Shown here: positions 7,442-13,273 of the stretch, piece after piece | How the letters are laid out: each line of letters opens with the position of its first letter | Position numbering within the stretch: the stretch's first letter is position 1 | Source of the DNA: Haplosporangium gracile | Taxonomy: Eukaryota > Mortierellomycota > Mortierellomycetes > Mortierellales > Mortierellaceae | Assembly (NCBI GenBank): GCA_015499985.1 | Contig: JAAAUF010001049.1 | Span: 1-13,273 of the forward strand | Reading direction: 5' to 3' | DNA: 13,273 nucleotides | Program-made: the position numbers and the translations under genes | The notes under the pieces: generated by a model | Database searches by the model: none | What the model was told of the DNA's origin: nothing | The model's input: only the letters and a program-made list of their open reading frames with translations

Positions 7442-9305
7442 CTAGAATCGTCCGCCAGGGTGTATGCCTGGTGGGAAAGGCTGCTGTGGAGGGTGTCCTG
7501 CAGACGGTGCTCCACCCTGCTGCTGGGGAGGAGGAGGCACAGGCTGAGGATGACCGCCCAACAGCTCCTGCAGTTTCTTTTGGTTCTTGGCTGTCATGTA
7601 ATGGAAGACGGCCTCGTTGACCCATTGTTGGTTGTAGAAATCTGCTCGCCTCTGTTCCTCTAGGTTGACATGCGACTCGCCCAAAATCACCTCCAGATCT
7701 CTGCTCTGTGAGGCCACCCAACGGTCCAAAAAGTCGGCGGGGTCATTGGCAAACCGCAACAAGAAATCCCGCTTGGTCTTGGAATTTTGCATGCTCTGAA
7801 TGTACTGCATGATCTGCTCGTCCTGTGCGTGAATCTGTTTTGGGAGGGTGTTGTTGGTGGCGTTCAAGGATGTTGACGAGAGCAGGTTGCTGATCTTGCT
7901 CTTGAATGTAGGGTCGTCCAGTTCCACGTCTAGATCGTAGCAGTGTGAAGAGAGGTGATAGGGTTTGTCCACCCGAACGGTATATTCCAGCACGATTGGG
8001 TCGGGAGGTGACAAGAACCGTCCAATCAATTCTGGCAGTGCTGGGAACGAGATCTTGGGTTGGCCGAAAAGCTAGAGGAGAGGTTATAAAAACATGTTAT
8101 AAGCATGCTGTTATCATGGCGGCGTGACGCATATCGACAAAACTATCCAGGTACCAGGAAAGAATGATATCTTACAGTGGCGAGCTTCTGGTCGCAGTTG
8201 ATGTTCCTCTTGTCTTCTGGATCCTGCAGTTGGTGGAACTTGATGTATTGCCACAACGCCATCATGATGCCGGGTCTCGTCTCCACGTCGATCGCCAAGA
8301 CATCAGCCAGCTCTGGGCTCAATTTGAAACGCTCGGGTGAGTTGTCCACGTGAAGGATGACCTTGACCTTTACATTCTCGTCGCCGTGTCGCTTGATCTC
8401 GAATCCATCGACATCCGCCTGGTTGGCAGACTTGTGCCATTCCACAAAGTTGCCGTTGGGGTACAAGTTCGAGTCACGCTCCAGCTCAATCATTACCGAT
8501 CGGAAGAAACTAGAAAATTTCCTGCTCGTCTGTTTGTTCTTATACGCAGATGCGTTTGCCTCCTAATACATAGTGACGAGTCGGATGGGCACGGTGTCAG
8601 TGAATAAGTTGATGCGTGTTTTCCAGTAAGTAGTTGCAATTCCTTATGGTGAACTGAAGGGTACGTACATCAACAAGGCGTCCTTCGATTTTAAGTGTCC
8701 ATGAAGGTGTTGGTCCGCTGTCCAGTCGAGGCTCGTCCTCGTCCGATTCGGGTGTTTCCTGGTCGTGTGAGAGGTTGGAGATGAAGATGCGAAGCGTGCG
8801 CTTGGTCTAAATCGAACATGGTAACAAAAATAATCTCTCATTGTTAGAATGCCACGTACTTTCGTGTCTGAACAGTCCTTCGGCGATTGACGCGTGCAGT
8901 AAACGTCTTAGTTCATGGTGCGGTACAATTTTCGGTACCTTGACTGGTTTGTTGAGAGTCTCCTGCAAGTCCAAACGCTTCCTCATGATAGTGGCATCTA
9001 GCTTCTTTTCAAACTCCAAGAGTTCCGTGTAAAGTTTCGACTCTGAGACAATGGCCTCAATCTGTTGAAAATAAAGGTGAAGGGATAGTTCAAGAGTTAG
9101 AAACAAAGAACGCGCGAGAAAGGGTAGAGTGTAAACAGATCGAGTGTGAGGGTGTGTTTAATGAGAACAATAAGAGTGTGTGCGTGGCGATGGAGTTGAG
9201 CCGTGCCTTGGATGAGATTTGGTTGTCGTTTGGGCGTTTTCTCTTTGCCTTTGCGACGAGCAATGGCAGGTCTGGCGCCGAGGAGCGTTTCCTTGAGGGA
9301 TCCAT
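7442..9305 (-). CDS. SMARCD/BAF60/SNF12-family SWIB-domain subunit of SWI/SNF, five exons
   Basis: Accessory subunit of SWI/SNF-type ATP-dependent chromatin remodellers (yeast Snf12/Rsc6, S. pombe Ssr3, animal SMARCD1-3). Exons on the minus strand are 9305-9207, 9061-8939, 8806-8669, 8562-8176 and 8071-7442, giving 458 residues, all junctions phase 0. Family blocks are a basic N-terminus ([10 protein letters not shown]), [13 protein letters not shown] near residues 60-70, [11 protein letters not shown] (75-85), [28 protein letters not shown] (134-150), [17 protein letters not shown], and the SWIB domain (about 199-275) with [20 protein letters not shown]. The C-terminal helices ([20 protein letters not shown]) and a Pro/Gln/Gly-rich tail follow. 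The start MDPSRKR has a good context; an in-frame upstream ATG would add about 22 residues. Intron 1 lacks a usable GT and appears to be GC-AG. Snf12 versus Rsc6 is not resolvable by eye. Confidence 0.92.
9062..9206 (-). other. GC-AG intron (intron 1 of the SMARCD gene)
   Basis: Exon 1 ends ATCTCATCCAAG and is followed by GCACGG; the acceptor is TTTTCAACAG before ATTGAGGCC. The junction [14 protein letters not shown] keeps phase 0 and aligns without gaps to the human SMARCD segment before the ESQAYMDLL block. No GT in the following 140 nt gives a comparable join. GC donors are a known minor class, usually with strong AAG exon ends, as here. Confidence 0.7.
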
Positions 9306-9582
9306 TGTGTCTGTCTTTTTTCCTGTTGGGCGTTTGGATGAGTTTGGAAAGCGACAAAAGTCGAAAGACATACAAAATAAGGGCAGAGCAGAGCCTGATA
9401 TTACGATTATTTCCTTGCAGACCTGAATTATTTCAACGTCACTTCCAGCTTTTCCAACTGTGCGAGGAAATAATGGCCCGAGAAAGCAGCCCCTGCCCTC
9501 CCATGGAGAAGGCATAATTTCCGATCCAGCCTTTCATCCGCACCCTCCACTCCACTCCACTCTCTCAAAAAACACAGTCGAC
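9306..9582. promoter_or_regulatory. Divergent promoter region of SMARCD and NUO-9.5 genes
   Basis: A 277-bp region between two start codons. It is CT-rich on the plus strand just before the NUO-9.5 ATG (about 9541-9566). No clear TATA box was seen. An open frame continuing upstream of the SMARCD ATG in the same phase exists but shows no family similarity. Confidence 0.55.
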
Positions 9583-10278
9583 ATGGTCTTCCAGTACCTC
9601 GTAAGTCGACCGACTACACAGGGAACCAACAACTTGGACACATACCAAACCAGTCGCCAAAAAGACAAAACTTCCGACTCTCGCAAACAACCGACGACAA
9701 AATCCGCCAGCTGATCTATCATCCCCAGGACATACACACGAAAGGAAACACAGTTCGGAAAATCCGAACATGCATGCTTTACATCTGCAGAATCGACCAC
9801 TGACAACGATTCAACCCACCTACTTGTCGCTTTTCCTTTTACTACTGTAGAGACGTAGCGCTCGGGACAGCCCCTACATCTTCACCAGTTTCGTGGTCGC
9901 CGCTATCGGTAAGCAAACGCTGCTGGACTCTCAAATCATCAATTGGATATGTCTCCGGCACGTGTATCTGAGAACAAAAACGATACTTACCACGTGCGCC
10001 TTTTCTATTGCATTAGGCCCCGTTCTCGTTGTCGGTGTTCCCGTTGTCCGCAAGGGCCAAGGATACGTCAGCCCTGCTCGCATCCCCGACACCTACCCCT
10101 GTAAGCACCTCCTACCGTCGCGAAAAAACACATGCCTCTTCAGGCAACAATTGACTCGTTTAGAAATATTACGGGATGAAAACTAACTAATCAAAACACC
10201 GGTCCTTACAACCGTATTTTTTATTGTCGATTAGTGCCCCAGCGTGCTCGCAACCCTCCTTCCGGATACGAGGATTAA
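9583..10278 (+). CDS. NADH:ubiquinone oxidoreductase 9.5 kDa / NDUFA3-like subunit, four exons
   Basis: Small accessory subunit of mitochondrial complex I, anchored in the inner membrane. Exons are 9583-9600, 9851-9908, 10017-10100 and 10235-10278, giving 67 residues with junction phases 0,1,1. The protein starts MVFQYLRRSARDSPYIF and has one predicted membrane segment, about residues 15-36 (FVVAAIGPVLVVGVPVV). The tail matches the fungal NUO-9.5 pattern: a basic stretch, then RIPDTYPLPQRARNPP and a terminal GYED. Neurospora NUO-9.5 shows the same order, with a GP turn in the membrane segment and IPxTYPxP near the end. There is no cleavable presequence, as is usual for this subunit. Exon 1 has six codons. 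Introns are 250, 108 and 134 nt, all GTAAG donors with TAG acceptors. The membrane topology and motif make the call likely despite the short length. Confidence 0.85.
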
Positions 10279-10739
10279 ACAGTAAATCAACCCACTTCAG
10301 ACAGGAACGCCAACTACGCAACATCTCGGACAGGAAGCCTGAAGAACAGGAGAACGACTGGGATTATAGCTGAAAGGCTGTGACGACAACCAACAACACA
10401 CATATGCGCCCACCAAATCACGCACACACAACTCCCCTCCAATAGAAGAAACACCCTCGCTAGGCGTCTTAGGTCGTCAATCAGAATAATAAACACAACT
10501 CACCCAAAATCAACGAACTGGACAAGACATATATCAACGGAAAAGCACATTGATTAGTGCAGGAAGAAAGAAAGAAGAATTTCTTTTCAGGATGCGCCAC
10601 GTGCTAGCATCTTTTAATTGCAGTCGCCTTCAAGCACAACATGCACCTCGTATAGATGCTGAGCCTTTTTCCGCTCTCTATTCTCCTTTCAAAATCAATT
10701 CGATGGTCAAAGTCACTGTCTCTTGGTAACATTCCAGGA
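10279..10739. other. Intergenic region downstream of NUO-9.5 gene
   Basis: This holds the NUO-9.5 3' UTR, with a candidate AATAAA at 10488-10493 about 210 nt past the stop, then non-coding sequence. A 45-codon ATG-to-TAA frame at 10592-10729 shows no family resemblance. A CACGTG E-box core occurs at about 10598. No RNA gene was recognised. Confidence 0.5.
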
Positions 10740-11078
10740 CGAATGGTTACATCCTTATTATTTTCCACCAACCCTAATCACCAACAAAGATAACGTCAAT
10801 GAGGCCGCTGGTCTGTGAACCCATTGTCAAACCATTTGCCCTAAGAGCTCTTCGTGTCGTCTGCAAATACCCCGAGTGTAAAATCCCCTTGGTCGGCTGC
10901 GGTGGAATTTCGACCGGTCAGGATGCATTGGACTTGAACAGAGTCGTTGCCAGCTTGATCCAGCTGTAAAGAAACATGGCTTACGAAGACTGAGTATCGC
11001 TCGTGAGGTCAAAGACGGCATCGTCAAGGAATTGAACGGACGTGGATGGACATTGTCAGTGAGGAGCACCGCAAGTAA
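10740..11078 (+). pseudogene. Degenerate C-terminal fragment of a dihydroorotate dehydrogenase (DHODH)
   Basis: Relic of the FMN enzyme of pyrimidine synthesis, readable only by switching frames. One frame gives an NKDNVNEAAGL-like stretch and hits TGA at 10816. A second, from about 10802, reads EPIVKPFALRALRVV, then IPLVGCGGISTGQDALDL (the FMN-phosphate-binding region of the family) and SLIQL, ending at TAA 10967-10969. A third, from about 10969, reads REVKDGIVKELNGRGW, and a final switch near 11049 gives DIVSEEHRK and a TAA at 11076-11078. At least three frame changes and two stops break it. The N-terminal barrel and orotate-site part are absent. No introns interrupt what remains. It is a dead fragment; the functional copy must be elsewhere, since the gene is normally essential. 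Read as family resemblance by eye, without alignment. Confidence 0.78.
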
Positions 11079-13273
11079 AAAGCCTTTCGTATTATATCAC
11101 ATATCACCCCACATCTTCAGAAAAAAAAAAAAAAAAAAAATTGTAAAAAAAAAAAATGTAGAAAATTAATTAAAAAAAAAAAAAAGTGTTGTACAAAACA
11201 GACATGTAGATATTTCATTCAAAAAAAAAAGGCCAGGAAGCAACTATTTACGGTAACAATCAAAAGAAATTTTGAGGAAGCGGTGGTGCAGTGCGTTCAG
11301 ATCAACCAGTCGATGTCGCGCGAGACGCGTTCATCAGTACGTAAAAGTTGAACTATGTCTTACCCATATTTGCCACCCATTCATTGCACTAATGCGTGTC
11401 CCGTGTCTCTCGCTGCCATCACCTATCAAACAATCTCATTATCAATGGCCATTGACAGAGTAAATTTTCCTTTCGTTGTTTTATTCACGAGGATAACAAT
11501 TCACCTATCCTCGCTTTTCTTTGCTCAAACATGAAGAGGGCGCGCAACCTTTGAAAAAAAGCCTCCCGCCTATTCTCCTCTTTCTCCTCTCCTAAAAAAA
11601 GAGCTCCACAGCTTTTCCAATTCGCCCTAGCCACTCCCTCTTCTCTCTCTCTCAAAAAAAAAGAGCGCGTGGAGAAATTGAAGGAGATTGATGGCCAAAA
11701 CAAAATAAAAGAAACTAAATCCTTTGCGACATACGACAGATCTCAAGTCTAGGCTTCATGAATAATGAGACAAAAACAGAGAAAAGCTTCGCAAGGACCT
11801 TGAAGCACTGGTCCAATCTGGAATCCGTGGAGTTTTTATTCGTTTAATCCAAAGGTGTTTAAGATGGTAATAACAACGCAGCTAACATCGTGATCTACTG
11901 CCCGCTCCTCCCGAAAGATGTCATCCTCGGGATCTTAGTACTCAACAAACGCCAAGTCTCCCATGCGAATGATCGTTAATAATTCACGAACAACAAATAA
12001 AAAAGTTCTCACGTAATAATAATAAATACATCGAGGCACATCTTACAATTTTCATAAGTGGCAAGCATGATCCTGCGACTTTCAACGACATAGCTTAGAG
12101 AAAGCGCTCCGTTCTATCCTACTGGGCTATAAAATCTGAAAATAGCCCGGCAATCAGTTATGTGTTTACACTTTTTGCATCTTTCTTTTCAATGACTTCC
12201 GGCCAACTGAAAAGCCTGTGCTTACTCTTTTTTTTTTTTTTTTTTTTTGGCAGCTGTTACATTGCCTTTCATGATTGTAGAACGAGAGCGGGCACAATGC
12301 ACCATATCACGCCAGAAATCCTCAACAAACTGCCTTATGGCATAAAGAAATGATATCTTCGCGTTTTGCCTGTGTAAGTCGCTTTTCTTTCTTATGAAAA
12401 ATCCTCACAGAGGTTCTTTACGTTTGTAAGTTGCGTAGTTGGAGATGTGTCCTTTGATGGTTTATATTTTTTTTCTAAGCTTCTCATGAAGTATTTTTAT
12501 TGATTTTTTTTTTCTTGAAACGCTACAGGAAAAAAAGATTGATCTGATGCTCACAACCTAGCCTCGAGCATGCTGCAGGAGGAGTCCACAGATCGCCCGG
12601 AAATCGAATTCGTAATGAAGCATTCATTCCTTATTCATATCGGCCAAGAACCTTGAATCACGGCAAAAACGATAGCGAAAGCGAGAAATGTCAAGAAAAA
12701 CTAGGGAAAACAGTCATGGATCATACCGCGGACATTGGCAGGATCAGTCCTTTACGACAACAAAAAGAAATAAGTTCGCGGTAGAAGAAAAGCGTTTGTC
12801 ACGTCGAAATCGGTACCTTATCAAGTTTATCAACACTTTTTAAAATGACCAAGATGCAACATTTTTTTTTTTATCTACACCTTTCTAAATAAGTGTTTTT
12901 ACCAGTCTTGTCAAGACATCGAAAGGAAACAAAGAGGAGGATGCCGAAAGCAAAAATTGTTGCGCCACCAAATATCACCCATCAGTTGCACTCTAATTTT
13001 CACCGTTTGATCTCACACAAGCCTTTCAGACACAGCATTGACAATGGTGCAAAAGATGCGAAATAAATATGTATTAATTTTTTTAAGATACTTGGTAAAA
13101 ATGCCGTTCATGAAACGGACAGGGGGTAGGGGGGATCATCATAAAATGTTTTTTGTTTTTTTATCCATTGGTTTTTTGTGTGTGAGAGTGTGTTTGGTAT
13201 CGTATCACTTGTACAGCGCGTTTTTTTTTTTGTTTTTTTTTCATTCGCCGATACACGATCTCCTGTTAAAGTT
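11079..13273. other. Gene-poor A/T homopolymer-rich region
   Basis: About 2.2 kb without a recognisable intact gene on either strand. It contains A20 (11121-11140), A12 (11145-11156), A14 (11172-11185), A10 (11221-11230), T21 (12228-12248) and further T runs near 12510, 12862 and 13220-13240. Coding-like short segments at about 11260-11345 and 11781-11964 look like decayed exons. The longest open frames (63-72 codons) are low in complexity or start and end without splice or family support. No terminal repeats, tRNA or rRNA were recognised. Confidence 0.6.
11121..11230 (+). repeat. Cluster of poly(A) tracts downstream of the DHODH relic
   Basis: Four A runs of 20, 12, 14 and 10 nt within 110 bp. 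The first begins 42 bp after the relic's stop codon, a spacing compatible with a short 3' UTR plus a retrotransposed poly(A) tail, but homopolymers are common throughout this window. Confidence 0.85.

Noticed and set aside
8807..9106. SMARCD exon 2 extended to a donor at AAAGTACGTGG (about 8860)
   Set aside because: That join breaks phase with [11 protein letters not shown]. The GTACCG donor at 8938 gives [13 protein letters not shown], matching the family.
10592..10729. 45-codon ATG-TAA frame after the NUO-9.5 gene
   Set aside because: No recognisable domain or splice continuity into the DHODH relic; an open frame of this length is expected by chance.
10770..10777. AACCCTAA telo-box-like or telomere repeat
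   Set aside because: A single copy inside the DHODH relic, with no tandem repeats; probably chance.
11290..11310. tRNA B-box-like GTTCAGATC
   Set aside because: It deviates from GTTCRANNC and no cloverleaf or A box could be placed upstream.
12162..12353. 63-codon open frame containing a poly-Phe run from the T21 tract
   Set aside because: The frame depends on a homopolymer and shows no family similarity or promoter features.

Overview
The window is eukaryotic nuclear DNA, almost certainly from a fungus and plausibly an early-diverging one (Mucoromycota/Mortierellomycota-like; the lineage is inference). The evidence is dense short genes with many 99-250 nt introns, mostly GTA donors and TAG acceptors, CT-rich tracts before starts, a fungal-type histone H3 tail end, and a fungal-type NUO-9.5/NDUFA3 complex I subunit. 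There is no sign of an operon, bacterial gene, CRISPR array, tRNA or rRNA.

Layout. 1-214 (+): last 70 codons of histone H3. 632-3022 (-): AATF/BFR2 SSU-processome factor in seven exons. 3722-4054 (+): NOP10, H/ACA snoRNP protein, two coding exons plus a probable 5' UTR intron. 4463-6038 (-): acetylpolyamine amidohydrolase/class II-like histone deacetylase, four exons, all catalytic residues present. 6355-7301 (+): ZNHIT1/VPS71 HIT-finger subunit of SWR1, three exons. 7442-9305 (-): SMARCD/BAF60/SNF12-type SWIB subunit of SWI/SNF, five exons, one intron apparently GC-AG. 9583-10278 (+): NUO-9.5/NDUFA3-like complex I subunit, four exons. About 10740-11078 (+): frameshifted relic of a dihydroorotate dehydrogenase C-terminus. 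11079-13273: gene-poor, rich in A/T homopolymers, with a few coding-like fragments.

The genes alternate strand strictly (+ - + - + - +), giving three divergent promoter regions (AATF/NOP10, deacetylase/ZNHIT1, SMARCD/NUO-9.5) and three convergent 3' junctions (one involving H3). Functionally there is a ribosome-biogenesis pair (AATF with NOP10) and a group of chromatin genes (H3, deacetylase, SWR1 and SWI/SNF subunits). Joint regulation is inference from arrangement.

All exon models were built by hand from splice signals, reading phase and remembered family conservation; no alignment or search was run. I found no convincing wholly novel system. The most interesting points are a 4-nt first coding exon in AATF, a GC-AG intron in SMARCD, an in-frame 99-nt intron splitting the ZNHIT1 zinc finger, a probable NOP10 5' UTR intron with predicted hairpins, and an intron-less DHODH relic followed by an A20 tract.
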